Shown piece after piece: positions 38,144-48,007 of a stretch of 64,000 nucleotides of DNA. The translations under genes and the position numbers were made by a program. The notes under the pieces are model-generated. The model was given only the letters and a program-made list of their open reading frames with translations, did not search any database and was not told the DNA's origin. How positions within the stretch are numbered: the stretch's first letter is position 1; every line of letters begins with the position of its first letter. Source of the DNA: Bog-473 sp963728845 (GTDB taxonomy: Bacteria; Actinomycetota; Acidimicrobiia; Acidimicrobiales; RAAP-2); contig CAVSLS010000017.1 in assembly GCA_963728845.1 (NCBI GenBank), positions 124,001 through 188,000 of the forward strand, read 5' to 3'.

Positions 38144-38490
38144 TCATCGAGGCCCGGTCGCCTCCTTGTGGGCGGCCTCGGCCAGCGACTTGATGGCCGC
38201 CAGCCGCTGATCCCAGACGCTCGCCTGCTGCGCCATGGCGTGGGCTGCCTCGTCGAGGCGGCCGGGGTCGACCCGGAAGCGCACCTCGCGACCTTCCTTG
38301 TCGGCGCGTGACGAGCCCGGCCTGCTCGAGCACCACCAGGTGCTTGGTGACGGCCTGGCGGGTGAAGGGCACCTTCTCGGCCAGTGCGCTGGCGGTCGTG
38401 TCGCCGCCGGCCACCAGCAGGTCGAGCACCCGGCGACGCGAGGGATCGGCGATGGCCGACCACAGCCGCGTCGTCGACGCCGGTGCTCAT
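38144..38490 (-). CDS. ArsR-family transcriptional regulator
   Basis: A winged-helix regulator of about 115 residues. The reconstructed N-terminus reads LWSAIADPSRRRVLDLLVAGG, then recognition helix ALAEKVPFTRQAVTKHLVVL, then wing and C-terminal helices (VRFRVDPGRLDEA, SVWDQRLAAIKSLAEAAH). Indels lie near 38469 (extra G after GVDDA) and near 38310 (before ADKEGREVRF). Its ATG overlaps the stop of the preceding SRPBCC gene as ATGA. ArsR plus one or two SRPBCC/AHSA1 genes is a recurrent bacterial cassette; autoregulation through the two palindromes at 39406-39453 is likely. No metal-binding Cys pair is present, so this is not a metal sensor of the usual kind. Confidence 0.82.
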
Positions 38491-38924
38491 CGGGCGAACA
38501 GGTCCTCGAGCTGGCCGAAGAACTCGGCCCAGCCGTCGCGATGCTCTTGGGCGTAGCGGGCCTTGTCCTCGTGGGCCCAGCCGATGGCATCGAGGCCGGT
38601 CTCGCGCACCCGCAGCCGCGTCCGCTCGGCGCCCTCCGCTGAGAGAGCGAACTCGACCAGGACGGAGTTGCCCGGCACGGGCGCCTCGCCGTCGGGATGG
38701 CACCAGCGGAACGAGAACCGCTGGGGCGGCTCGACCGCGACCACCACCAGCGGCGCCGTCATCCTGCCCTCGAACACGAGGGTGCCGGCACCGCCCTCGC
38801 GCAGGTCGAGCTCCACCTTGTCGGCGAACCACCGGGTGATCTGGTCGGGCTCCGTGACGATGCGCCAGACGACGTCGGCCGGCGCTTCGATGACGATCTC
38901 GCGTTCGATGCTCAAGTCGGCCAT
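38487..38924 (-). CDS. SRPBCC (AHSA1-like) domain protein, second copy
   Basis: A 145-residue START/Bet v1-like fold with a hydrophobic pocket. The strand EREIVIEAPADVVWRIVTEPDQITRWFA opens the domain, GAGTLVFEGRM and RFSFRWCHPDG follow, and it closes with a long helix (HRDGWAEFFGQLEDLFAR). It lies 5 bp downstream of another SRPBCC gene, with its TGA inside the ArsR start. The ligand is unknown. Confidence 0.85.
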   Translation of the reverse strand: MADLSIEREIVIEAPADVVWRIVTEPDQITRWFADKVELDLREGGAGTLVFEGRMTAPLVVVAVEPPQRFSFRWCHPDGEAPVPGNSVLVEFALSAEGAERTRLRVRETGLDAIGWAHEDKARYAQEHRDGWAEFFGQLEDLFAR

Positions 38925-38929
38925 GGCGC

Positions 38930-39379
38930 TCAGCCCCAGCTGCTGACGGGAACGTTGTTGGGGTACGGGGCCGCCTTGTCACCCTCGAGCCCGTGCTTGA
39001 GGCTGAGCAGGTACGAGGCCCAGGCCGTGGTGCAGTGGTGCATGAACTCGACCGGCTCGCGCCAGCCCGCGTTCGTGAAAAGCACGACCGTCTCGTCGCC
39101 GTCGGCCAGCAGATCGAAGGTGAAGATCGTGTCCTTCCATTCGGCCGGCCCGCCTTCGGCGCCGCGCCACACGACCCGGCTCGGACTGGTCGACTCGATG
39201 ACGTCCATGACGGCAACCCGATCCGGTCCGCCGAAGCGGAACTCGAGCCGTCCGCCGACTGTGTCGTCGCCCACGACGTCGTTGGTCCACCACTGCGACA
39301 GGCCCTCCCGTGTGGCGACGGCCTCGTAGACCTCTTCGATGGCGGCATTCACTCCGACCCTGTTCCTGATGTCCGGCAT
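38930..39379 (-). CDS. SRPBCC (AHSA1-like) domain protein, first copy
   Basis: A 149-residue relative of the next gene, probably an ancient duplication: RNRVGVNAAIEEVYEAVATREGLSQWWT at the N-terminus and a final helix with FMHHCTTAWASYLLSLKHGLE. AGGAGG sits 8 nt above the ATG at 39379. It is the first gene of the SRPBCC-SRPBCC-ArsR operon, whose promoter region contains two identical-geometry palindromes. Relatives often appear with ArsR repressors; their ligand is generally unknown. Confidence 0.85.
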   Translation of the reverse strand: MPDIRNRVGVNAAIEEVYEAVATREGLSQWWTNDVVGDDTVGGRLEFRFGGPDRVAVMDVIESTSPSRVVWRGAEGGPAEWKDTIFTFDLLADGDETVVLFTNAGWREPVEFMHHCTTAWASYLLSLKHGLEGDKAAPYPNNVPVSSWG

Positions 39380-39405
39380 TGCTCCAACCTCCTCGTTCGG
39401 TAACG

Positions 39406-39422
39406 TGCAACCTATTGTTGCA
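39406..39422. promoter_or_regulatory. ArsR operator candidate, proximal site
   Basis: TGCAAC-N5-GTTGCA, a perfect 17-bp dyad 27 bp above the first SRPBCC start. The same arms and spacer length recur at 39437-39453. Centres are 31 bp apart, three helical turns, which would place two repressor dimers on one DNA face. Confidence 0.65.
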
Positions 39423-39436
39423 CATCCTCACGAAAG

Positions 39437-39453
39437 TGCAACCAAAAGTTGCA
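39437..39453. promoter_or_regulatory. ArsR operator candidate, distal site
   Basis: Second copy of TGCAAC-N5-GTTGCA; only the five spacer bases differ (CAAAA here, CTATT in the proximal copy). On the minus strand TTGCAC within this site could serve as a -35 box, so occupancy would block transcription of the operon. Confidence 0.65.
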
Positions 39454-39502
39454 GATTTCTGCGACGGCGCCGCAGCGAGAGGGTTCTCCCAGGCCAGCGG
39501 CG

Positions 39503-40643
39503 CTAGCGGGTGAGGATGACGACGCCGGCGTTGGCCCCGCGCCCGACTGTGTGCGAGAGGGCGACCCGGGCGCCCTCGACCTGGCGGGGCCCGCACTCGC
39601 CGCGGAGCTGGCGCACCAGCTCGACCACCTGGCCGAGGGCGGACGCGCCGAGCGGCTCACCCTTGGAGAGCAGACCGCCGCTCGGGTTGACCGGCAGACG
39701 GCCGCCCAGCGCGGTGGCGCCCGAGTCGAGCAGCGCCGCCGATCCGCCCGGCTCGCAGAGCCCGAGCTCCTCGCACGAGAGCAGCTCGCGGGCGGCATCG
39801 GTGTCCTGGCACTCGACGACGTGGAGGTCCCGGGGCCCGAGGCCGGCCTGCTCGTAGGCGTCGGTGGCCGCGAGCGTCGTCGGTGCCGGGACCGACTCGT
39901 CGGCCAGGCCGGCGAGCGGCGTCGACTCGCTCAGGACCGGGCCGGGGACGTGCGAGCGCAGCACGGCGGCGGCGAGCGTCACCGGCACGGCCGCGGCGGG
40001 CGAGGTCGGCGCGTCGGAGCACGAGCGCGGCCGCGCCCTCGTTGGGCGAGCACAGCATGAAGAGGTGCAGCGGCTCGCAGACGACGCGCGACGAGAGGAC
40101 GTCGTCCACCGTCGTCTCCTTCTGGAACATCGCGTCCGGATTGGCAACCCCGTGACGTCGGTTCTTCACCACGACGCGGGCCAGGTGGTGCTTGGTCACC
40201 CCCGACGTCTGGCACAGACGCTGCGCCCGCAACCCGAAGAACGCGGGCGTCGCTGCCAGGCCCGCCTCCTCCTGCCAGGGCTCGAAGAACGAGGAACGAA
40301 TGATCCCCTTCGGCATCTTCTCGGTGCCGAACACGACCACCGTGTCGTACTGGCCGGCCCGGATGGCGGCGGCGGCCAGCATCAGGGCGGCACTGCCGCT
40401 GGCGCAGCCGGCCTCGACGTCGACGATGGGCATGCCCGTCAGGCCGAGCCGGCTGAGCACCTTGTGTCCCGTCGCCACCCCGCCGTAGGCCGTCCCGCAG
40501 AACGCGGCCTGGAATCCGCCCTTGCCGACACCGGCCTCGCGCAGCGCGGCGCGGACGGCGACGACGCCCATGTCGGTCGTCGACACGCCCTCGAAGCGGC
40601 CGAAGGGGTGCAACCCGACGCCGCTGACGACGACGCCGGTCAC
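39503..40643 (-). CDS. Thiolase-family / lipid-transfer-type acyl-CoA thiolase
   Basis: About 380 residues. The nucleophile Cys is in VDVEAGCASGSAALMLA, and the C-terminal GxG motif is SHTVGRGANAGVVIL. The His motif region reads NPSGGLLSKGEPLGASAL, as in SCP2-type (Ltp) thiolases rather than classical acetyl-CoA acetyltransferases. One extra C near 40003 separates VLRRADLA from AAAVPVTLAAAVL. GTG overlaps the TGA of the DUF35 gene as GTGA. Ltp-type enzymes cleave steroid side chains and work with a DUF35 partner, which is exactly the neighbour here. Confidence 0.85.
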
Positions 40644-41047
40644 GGCGCCACGACCTCCACCGGCGCGAAGGCGTAGGTCACGACGTCGTTGCCGTCCTCG
40701 TCCCGGTGCAGGGGCACGACCCGCAGCTCCATCGCTTGGCCGGTGGACAGTGCACCGGGATCACCCTCGGTCAGCCGGGTGATCACGCGCAGGCCCTCGG
40801 GCAGCTCGACGACGCCGATGCCGTAGGGGACCTCGCCCTGGTAGCCGGGTGGTGGCGCCGTCACCGCGGTCCACGCCCAGAGCGTGCCGCGGCGCGACAG
40901 CTCGACGGGCTCGGGTCCCTCCGCCGCGCAATAGGTGCAGGTGTCGGCCCGAGGGAAGTGGGCGGAGCCGCAGACGCCGCAGCGGCTGCCGAGCAGCGCG
41001 GGGGGGTCAGCGTCGGAGAACAGCCCGGCGCGGACCATCACGCGCAT
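40640..41047 (-). CDS. Zn-ribbon OB-fold protein (DUF35 type)
   Basis: A 135-residue partner protein for thiolases and aldolases of CoA-ester breakdown. The rubredoxin-like zinc ribbon is CGVCGSAHFPRADTCTYC near residue 25, and the OB fold follows (GTLWAWTAVTAPPPGY, VPYGIGVVELPEGLRVI). Such proteins bind the acyl-CoA/thiolase complex and are often essential for Ltp-type thiolase or aldolase activity. Translational coupling to the thiolase through the GTGA overlap supports a complex. An in-frame ATG 9 bp downstream is an alternative start. Confidence 0.87.
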   Translation of the reverse strand: MRVMVRAGLFSDADPPALLGSRCGVCGSAHFPRADTCTYCAAEGPEPVELSRRGTLWAWTAVTAPPPGYQGEVPYGIGVVELPEGLRVITRLTEGDPGALSTGQAMELRVVPLHRDEDGNDVVTYAFAPVEVVAP

Positions 41048-41052
41048 CGCGT

Positions 41053-41472
41053 TCAACCCCCGAGCTCCACCAGCTCCAGCGCGTCGAACTCCCAGAAGGC
41101 CCGGAGCGCGGCCAGCTTCCCGGCGCCGTTGCTCCGATAGGTGTAGACGCCGCGCACGACGGCCTGGTGGGTCCCCCCGGCCAGCGTCGTGCGGATGATG
41201 CCGACGTCGGCCACCTCGTCCCCGCAGAGATACGACTCGGTGATCTCGAACGTGATGGCCTCGCTGGGCCCGATGACGGTGTCGTAGAAGGCGGCGATCG
41301 CGTCGCGCCCATGGTGACCCTTCCCCTCGGGATCGAAGGGCGAGGGGCCGATCGGGTCCTGCACCACCGCGTCGTCGGCGAAGAGGTTGAGCCATGCGTC
41401 ACGGTCGCGGGCGTGGACGGCGGCCCGGGACCGGATGCCGAGCTCGCGGGCGGTGAGCGTTTCGTTGGCCAT
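41053..41472 (-). CDS. SnoaL/NTF2-like protein
   Basis: A 139-residue alpha+beta cone fold, as in ketosteroid isomerase-like proteins. The pattern VHARDRDAWLNLFADDAVVQDPIGP with GHHGRDAIAAFYDTVIGP and the final strands AALRAFWEFDALELV is typical. Members isomerise or hydrate cyclic substrates, or only bind them. It lies between the DUF35/thiolase pair and an LLM oxidoreductase on the same strand, so its substrate is probably an intermediate of that pathway. Confidence 0.8.
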   Translation of the reverse strand: MANETLTARELGIRSRAAVHARDRDAWLNLFADDAVVQDPIGPSPFDPEGKGHHGRDAIAAFYDTVIGPSEAITFEITESYLCGDEVADVGIIRTTLAGGTHQAVVRGVYTYRSNGAGKLAALRAFWEFDALELVELGG

Positions 41473-41489
41473 GCGGTGTTCCCTCCCTC

Positions 41490-42365
41490 TCAGCGGATCT
41501 TGGCGATGACGTCGTCGGCGAAGCGACGCAGGTTGTCGACCTTCGTCTGCAGGTCCTCGGTGTCCTGCTCAATTCCATAGGGCCAACGGAAGCCGACGAT
41601 GGCGTCGGTGACGCCGAGCTCCTCGAGCCGCTTGACGCCGTCGGGACTGTAGGCGTCGAGCGAGATGACATGGATCTCGAACGGCCTGGTGTCGGTGCCG
41701 TGCTCCTTGCGCAGTGCGGCCAGCCGTTCCAGGAGGCCGGGGAGGTCGGCGGGGTCGCCGCCGCCGTGCAACCAGCCGTCGCCGTCGAGGGCGGCCCGCC
41801 GGAGGGCGGCCTCGTGGTGGCCGCCGATCAGGATCGGTACGGGAGCGCTCGGCGTCGGGCACATCTTTATGGAGGGCACGTCGAAGACCTCGCCGTGGAA
41901 CTCGAAGTAGCCGCCGGCCATGAGCCCCCGCATGATGGCGATCTCCTCGTCCATGCGCCTGCCCCGCCGCGCCCAGGGGACGCCGCAGATGGCGTAGTCC
42001 TCGGGCCACGGGCTCGTGCCCACCCCGAGCACGAGGCGGTTGCCCGTCAGCACGGCCGTCGAGCTGACCTGCTTGGCGATGAGCACGGGTTGGCGGATGG
42101 GGAGCTTGATCACGAAGGTCACGAAGCGGATGCGCTCGGTCACCGCCCCCATGGCGGGGATCAGCGAGAACGGCTCGAGGAAGGGCTTGTCCTCGAGGAA
42201 CTCCCGGGTCCCGTCGGGGTTGAACGGGTAGGTGGTGTCGGACACCTCGGGGTAGCAGATGCTGTCGGGCACGACCATGGCGTCGTATCCAGCCTCCTCG
42301 GCCGCCCGCGCCAGAGGGAGGTAGTACGAGGGGTCCGTCATCGACTCCGCATAGGAGAACCGCAC
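41490..42365 (-). CDS. LLM-class (F420-type) oxidoreductase
   Basis: 291 intact residues of the luciferase-like TIM barrel that commonly uses coenzyme F420 in actinobacteria. ARAAEEAGYDAMVVPDS, the FVTFVIKLPIRQPVLIAKQ strand, RLVLGVGTSPWPEDYAICGVP and PVPILIGGHHEAALRRAA are family marks. It starts at GTG 42365, 48 bp from a divergent hydroxyacid oxidase gene, and heads the SnoaL/DUF35/thiolase run. The actual substrate is unknown. Confidence 0.85.
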   Translation of the reverse strand: MRFSYAESMTDPSYYLPLARAAEEAGYDAMVVPDSICYPEVSDTTYPFNPDGTREFLEDKPFLEPFSLIPAMGAVTERIRFVTFVIKLPIRQPVLIAKQVSSTAVLTGNRLVLGVGTSPWPEDYAICGVPWARRGRRMDEEIAIMRGLMAGGYFEFHGEVFDVPSIKMCPTPSAPVPILIGGHHEAALRRAALDGDGWLHGGGDPADLPGLLERLAALRKEHGTDTRPFEIHVISLDAYSPDGVKRLEELGVTDAIVGFRWPYGIEQDTEDLQTKVDNLRRFADDVIAKIR

Positions 42366-42413
42366 TGCACCTCCGCTGTCCGACGAGTGTGTCGCGCACG
42401 GGCGCCGCCTACC

Positions 42414-43605
42414 ATGCGGCTCGTGCCCGCTCATCCTGCCAGGACCGGCACTTCGGGGCACAACCCCGAGACCGACGGCCTGGGGCTGCGCGGGACGGCA
42501 CCCCTGGTCACCGACCTCTCGCTCGAGGACCTCGAGCGCGACGCCCGCCATGCCATCGGGGAGATGGCCTACGCCTACTACTCGGGTGGGGCCGACGACG
42601 AGCGCCTGCTGGAGGGCAACGTGGCCGCCTGGGGCCACTGGCAGCTCCATCCGCACGTGTTGGCCGGCATCGCCGAGGTGTCGCCGGCCACCACGCTGCT
42701 CGGGAACCCGGTCGCCTCGCCGGTCGCCGTCGCGCCCACGGCGATCCAGGGACTGGCCCATCCCGACGGCGAGGCAGCCACCGCCCGGGGCGCTGCCGCG
42801 GCCGGCGCGCTGATGATCCTCTCGTCGCTCGCCACCTGCCCGCTCGAGGAGGTTGCTGCCGCGGCGCCCGACGCCCCGCGCTGGATGCAGGTCTACATCC
42901 TGCGGGAGCGAGGCCGCACCGCGGAGCTCGTGAGCCGAGCCGTGGCGCACGGCTACGGCGCCCTGGTCCTGACCGTCGACGCCCCGGTGTCGGGGCTCCG
43001 CCTGCGCGAGTGGCGGATGGGCGTGCACCTGCCCGACGACCTGGCGCTGCCGAACTTGGCCGGCGACGGCACCGACAGCGCACGCGAGGGTGGCTTCATG
43101 GCCGTGGTGACCCACGAGTTCGAACCGGCGCTCACGCCCGACGACATCGCGTGGCTGGCCGGGCTGAGCCCGCTCCCGGTCGTGGCCAAGGGCGTGCAGC
43201 GGGCGGACGACGCCGTGCGCTGCATCGAGGCGGGGGCCGCAGCCGTCGTCGTGTCGAACCACGGCGCGCCGCCAGCTCGCCGACGCCCCGGCCACGGCCG
43301 ACGTCCTGGCCGAGATCGTCGACGCGGTCGCGGGCAGGGCCGAGGTGTACGTCGACGGCGGTGTGCGCCGCTCGCCCGACGTCGTCAAGGCGCTGGCGCT
43401 GGGGGCGCGGGCCACACTGGTCGGGCGGCCCTCCCTGTGGGCGCTCGCCACGGGAGGGGCCGACGGCGTCGCCGCGCTGCTGCGCTGGTACGAAGCGGAG
43501 CTGCGGCGGGCCATGGCCCTGTGCGGCGCGCCGACGGTCGACGCCATCGACCGCAACCTCGTGCGGCGGACGCCAGGCTGGGCGCTCGAGGGCGCGCCGT
43601 CGTGA
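42414..43605 (+). CDS. FMN-dependent alpha-hydroxy-acid oxidase/dehydrogenase
   Basis: A TIM-barrel flavoenzyme of the glycolate/lactate oxidase family, about 396 residues. AYAYYSGGADDERLLEGN near the N-terminus, VAVAPTAIQGLAHPDGE, LSSLATCPLEEVA, MQVYI, VLTVDAPVSG, the lysine in PVVAKGVQ, the catalytic His in VVSNHGARQL and VYVDGGVRRSPDVVKALALGA cover the active site. One extra C near 43268 splits NHG from RQLADAP. It is followed with GTGA overlap by an acyl-CoA synthetase. The pairing suggests that an oxidised acid is then activated to its CoA ester. Confidence 0.87.
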
Positions 43606-45282
43606 CGACGGTGGCCGCCATGGTCGCCGCGCGCGCGGAGGACGACCGCACCGGGGTCATGGATGCCTCCGGGCACTGGACCTGGCGGGAGGCCGTGCGC
43701 GAGGGGGCGGCGCGGGGCGCATTGGCCCGGTCGCTGTTCGGCGCGGGCGCGCCCCACATCGGCCTGCTCCTGCCCAACGGGCCCGAGTACCTGTTCTGGT
43801 TGAACGGCGCCGCGCTGGCGGGGGCGGCGATCGTCGGGATCAACCCGACCAGACGGGGCGAGGCACTCGCCGCCGACGTGCGGGCCACCGACTGCGCCAT
43901 GATCGTCACCGACACCGACGGGGCCGCCTTGCTCGAAGGGCTCTCGCTCGGTGTGTCCGACGACAAGGTGCTGGTCACCGGGAGCGCGCGCTACGAGAGG
44001 CTGCTGGACCAGTTCGCCGGCTCGGCGGCGCGCCCAGGCACTCGTCGAGCCGGGCGGGTGACATCGACGAGGACTCGCTGTACCTCCTGATCTTCACGTC
44101 GGGGACGACCGGCGTCCCCAAGGCCGTCCGGTGCACCCAGGGCAGGTTGGCCGGCATCGCCGAGGTGGCCGCCCCGGGCTACGGGTACGCGGCCGACGAC
44201 GTCTGCTACTGCCCCATGCCGCTGTTCCACGGCAACGCCCTCATGGCGTTGTGGGGGCCGGCGGTCATGGTCGGGGCCGCCATCGCCGTGCGGCCCCGCT
44301 TCAGCGCCTCCGCCTTCCTCGATGACGTGCGCCACTTCGGTGCCACCAAATTCAGCTACGTGGGCAAGGCGATCGCCTACATCCTCGCCACTCCCGAACG
44401 GCCCGACGACGCCGACAACACGCTCAAGAGCGCCTTCGGGACCGAGGCCTCCGTGCGCGACCGGGACCGGTTCCGGAAACGTTTCGGGTGCTACCTCATA
44501 GAGGGGTACGGACAGAGTGAGGGCGGTGCGGCGATCAACCCGGTGCTCGGCATGCCCAAGGGCGCGCTGGGCCGGCCGGTCGACGGGGTCGACCTGGCGG
44601 TGATCAGCCCCGAGACCGGGCGAGGCATGCCCGCCCGCCGTGTTCGACGACGAGGGTCGGCTCGTCAACGCGGGCCAGGCCATCGGCGAGATCGTCAACC
44701 GCAGCGGGCGGGGCAAGTTCGAGGGGTACTACCGGCGCGACGACGCCGAGCAGGAACGCCTGCGGGGCGGCTGGTACTGGACCGGGGACCTCGGGTACGT
44801 CGACGGCGACGGCTTCTTCTACTTCGCCGGTCGGACCGGCGACTGGCTCCGCGTCGACTCCGAGAACTTCGCGGCCGGTCCGGTCGAGGCGATCCTCTCA
44901 CGCCACCCCGACCTTGCGGTCGTCGCGGCGTACCCCGTCCCCGACACGGCGTCGGGCGCCGGCGACCAGGTCATGGTGGCGCTCGAGACGGTGCCCGGAC
45001 GCGCCTTCGATCCCGACGCGTTCGCCGCCTGGCTGACGGCGCAGCCGGACCTGGGACCCAAGTGGCTGCCCGCGCTTCGTGCGGGTCTCGAGGTCGCTCC
45101 CCCAGACGGCCACGGGAAAGGTGACCAAGGTGGACCTGCGGACCGAGGCATGGGCGTGTGACGATCCGGTCTGGTGGCGCCCGCTCGGCAGCACCGACGT
45201 CCGGTTCGTGCCGTTGCGCGACGCCGACCGGGCCACGCTGGCCGCCGGGCTGGCCGAGAACGGCCGACCGCCCGTCGGCTGA
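43602..45282 (+). CDS. Acyl-CoA synthetase (AMP-dependent ligase family)
   Basis: About 560 residues, coupled to the hydroxyacid oxidase. P-loop FTSGTTGVPKAVRC, adenine site LIEGYGQSEGGAAINP, hinge WTGDLGYVDGDGFFYFAGRTGDW, and the C-terminal lysine in QTATGKVTKVDLR. Three indels break the frame, near 44037 (before AGDIDEDSLY), near 44636 (before FDDEGRLVNAG) and near 45077 (before LPQTATGKV). The sequence is nearest to FadD17/FACS-type ligases that activate fatty or steroid side-chain acids. With the thiolase and LLM genes across the intergenic region it points to catabolism of a complex acid. Confidence 0.86.
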
Positions 45283-45289
45283 GCTGGCC

Positions 45290-45992
45290 GCGCGAGAGCC
45301 CGAGCAGCTCGAGGACGCCGGTCAGCTCCCCGACACGGTGGTCGCCGGGCTCGAGGGCCGGGGCACACTGTCCCCTCCGCTCCTCCGCCCGCCAGACGTG
45401 CACGGCGGCCATGCCGTGGCGGCGCGGCCCCCGGACGTCGGGCTCCCACGAGTCACCGACGAAGAGAACCTGCCGCGGGTCGACGTCGAGCGACTCGACG
45501 GCCTGCGTCGTAGATGCCGGGATGGGGCTTGCGCGCCCCCGCCCGCGCCGAGGTGACGCCGGCGTCGACGAGATGCAGGAGGCCCACCTCGCGGAGGAAG
45601 CCGTCGAGCTCCCACCCCCAGTTGGAGCAGACGCCGACGGCCAGGCCCGCTTCGCGCAGGGAGGACAGGGTCGCCACCGCCTCGGGGTAGGCCACCATCC
45701 CGCCCCGGTCCGAGTCCCGCAAGGCGTCGATCACGCGCTCGGCCTCCCGGCCGTCCACCCCGCAGGCGGTCGTGAGATCGCCCAGCCGCACCCTGACCCA
45801 CGCCTCGTAGGCCTCCTCGCTGACGGAGTGCTCGGCATGGTCGATCCCGTCGTAGCGGGAGAAGTAGCCCTGGAGGACGGCAGGTTCGAGCGTGTAGCCG
45901 TGGGCGGCGAAGACCGCTTCGTAGTTGTGACCGTGGTCATCGGCCCAGTGGGCGAGGGTGCCGTAGAAATCGAAGATGACGGCGCTGACCAC
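45290..45992 (-). CDS. HAD-family hydrolase (3' end uncertain)
   Basis: About 230 residues. Motif I IFDFYGTLAHW has Asp and Tyr, as in the 2-haloacid dehalogenase-like branch; motif II VCSNWGWELD, the lysine GARKPHPGIYD and motif IV FVGDSWEPDVRG follow. One indel near 45515 separates PHPGIYDA from the motif IV part. The C-terminal residues DHRVGELTGVLELL look authentic, but no stop follows in a sensible place, so another indel near 45290 is likely and the end is approximate. It converges on the acyl-CoA synthetase and is divergent from lepB. Confidence 0.7.
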
Positions 45993-46073
45993 GGTCCCAT
46001 CCTGCCCCGGGGCCGTGACACCACCTCGTGACGTCACTGCCGACCGGCCCGGCCGGGTAATACTTCTCGGGCC

Positions 46074-46708
46074 ATGGACGCCGACGACCAGCCGGCCGAC
46101 GCGCCGGCCCCGACGGCGGGCCCGGGACGCCACGCCTCCGGCCCGAAGGGTCGAATCGCTGGATCGTCGAGTTGCTCGGCGTCGTCGTCGTGGCCGTCGT
46201 CATCGCCATCGTCCTCCGCGCCTTCGTCGTCGCCACCTATTCCATCCCCTCGGGATCGATGGAGCCGACGCTGCAGATCGGGGACCGGATCGTGGTGGAC
46301 AAGCTCAGCTACCACCTTCACGGTGTCGACCGCGCCGACATCGTCGTGTTCTCCACTCCTCCAAAGGAGGACTGCGCCGGGCCGCCCGTGTCGGACCTCG
46401 TCAAGCGCGTGATCGGCCTGCCCGGCGAGACCATCGCGCTGTCCGCTGGCCGCGTGGTCATCAACGGGCGCGTCCTCGCCCGAGCCCTGGCTGCCGCCGG
46501 CCACGAGGACCGCGACCACCGCCGGGCCGTCCGCGGCGCCGTACGCGCTGCACCGTCCCTACCGGGTTCCGTCGGGGGACGTCTACGTGATGGGTGACAA
46601 TCGCACGGAATCCTGCGACAGCCGCTACTGGGGCCCGATATCCGAGTCGACGATCGTCGGCAAGGTCGACCTCCGTATCTGGCCCCTGTCGCGGTTCGCC
46701 TTCTTCTA
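46074..46708 (+). CDS. lepB: Signal peptidase I
   Basis: Cleaves signal peptides of exported proteins on the outer face of the membrane. About 211 residues: a Pro/Ala-rich cytoplasmic N-terminus, one membrane helix (LLGVVVVAVVIAIVLRAFVV), the catalytic Ser in YSIPSGSMEPTL, the general-base Lys in LVKRVIGLPGE and box E GDVYVMGDNRTESCDSRYWG. Frame breaks occur near 46159 (one missing base in a G run) and near 46481 (one extra C after NGRVLA). Both fall in an essential gene and so are probable sequence errors. It is divergent from the HAD gene. Confidence 0.9.
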
Positions 46709-46728
46709 GCAGCCAGGCGCGCTCAGCG

Positions 46729-47126
46729 TCAGGCGCGCCGGTCGCGTCGCCACACGACGCGCAGGCCGGACCACGTCTCGTCGATGGCGCACACCTTGTT
46801 GTCCACCAGCCCGAGCGGCAACGCGACCTCTCGCACCACGTCCTCGTGCATGGTGGTCTCGACCCCCGACGCACGCTTGGGCCACGCCACCCAGAGGCCG
46901 CCGGAAGGAAAGATCATCCGGGCCAGGGCGTCGACACGGCGCTCGAACCGCGGCGCTGCGTGAAGAAGGCGACGACGACATCGGCCGGTCCACCGGCTCT
47001 GCGCTTCACGGTGACGCCGGGCGGGAGCCCGTCGATCACCCCGGGCGGCGCTTCGATGAGGGCAACGGTCGACCCTTCGGTGATCCCCAGCTTCTTCGGC
47101 AACGGCGTCCCGCTGTACCCGGCCAC
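46729..47126 (-). CDS. DUF3052 family protein
   Basis: A roughly 132-residue actinobacterial family of unknown function. The N-terminus AGYSGTPLPKKLGITEGSTVALIEAP, the central GPADVVVAFFTQR and the C-terminal GGLWVAWPKRASG, DVVREVALPLGLVDNKVCAID match the family from end to end. One indel near 46930 separates the halves. GTG 47126 is the start. The family fold resembles a methyltransferase-like domain without a SAM motif; no role is assigned. Confidence 0.85.
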
Positions 47127-47159
47127 GGGCCCCGGGTTAGCACACGGAGGCGCGCCCCG

Positions 47160-47972
47160 CTACGTGCTGACGGCCTCGTACACCATGAACGCCAGCGGGA
47201 AGTCGTAGGCGTCCGGCCCGACGGCGAACCGGGCGAGATGGCGTTCGACCACCCCCAGCGCCTCGTCCTCGTCCTCGGGCGAGACCCCCATGAACGGGAG
47301 TAAGGACCGGTCGACCACCGCGTCGGCCGGGGCCCGCACCGTCGTCTCGTGCGGCGTGCCCTCGACCGAGCCGAACCCCGCTGCGCCGAGGAGGTCGCGC
47401 ACGTACTCGTCGTCGCCGAGGACGAACGGGCCGGCGGGGCTCTTCCCCGGCGCCGGGTACCGGAGGTGGCGGGAGCAACGGTCGCAGGGCGGTGCCCACG
47501 TGCCACGGGTTGCGCTCGACACCCTGCCAGCAGGCGAACACGAAGCGGCCGCCCGCGGCCAGCAGGCGCCGGACGGCACCGAACGCCGCCAGCGGCTCGT
47601 CGAAGAACATCACGCCGAACTGGCTCACGGCAAGATCGAAGGGCTCCTCCCCGAGCGGGGTGGTCTGCACGTCCACCTGCACGAAGCGCGCGTTGGTCGC
47701 CCCGGCCTGCTCGGCACGGTGCCGCGCCAGCTGGAGGAGGGGTGCGGAGATGTCGATCCCGACCGCCTGCCCGTCGGGCGCCACCACCTGGGCCAGCGCG
47801 AGCGTCGAGCGCGCCGCCGCCACACCCGATGTCACAGACCCGACGGCCCGGACGCGCCCCGGCGATCTGGAGCAGGTAGGGAGACACCGCCTCGGTCAGC
47901 CGCTCCCGCTTGTGCCACGACGCCGCCCAGTGCTCGTCGTTCCATCTCTTGGACTGGGCTTCGTTGGCCACC
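47160..47972 (-). CDS. Class I SAM-dependent methyltransferase
   Basis: About 270 residues of the UbiE/COQ5-like group. The N-terminus WNDEHWAASWHKRERLTEAV leads to SAM motif I VCDIGCGGG, then AVGIDISAPLLQLAR, VQVDVQTTPLGEEPFDLAVSQFGVMFFDEP and the C-terminal PFMGVSPEDEDEALGVVERHL. Two indels, near 47822 (just after motif I) and near 47470. Relatives methylate small molecules or lipids; the substrate is unknown. The GTG start is divergent from an LLM oxidoreductase gene by 35 bp. Confidence 0.82.
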
Positions 47973-48007
47973 GCGACAAGGTACCCGTCCCGGGTAGGTT
48001 CGGCGGC

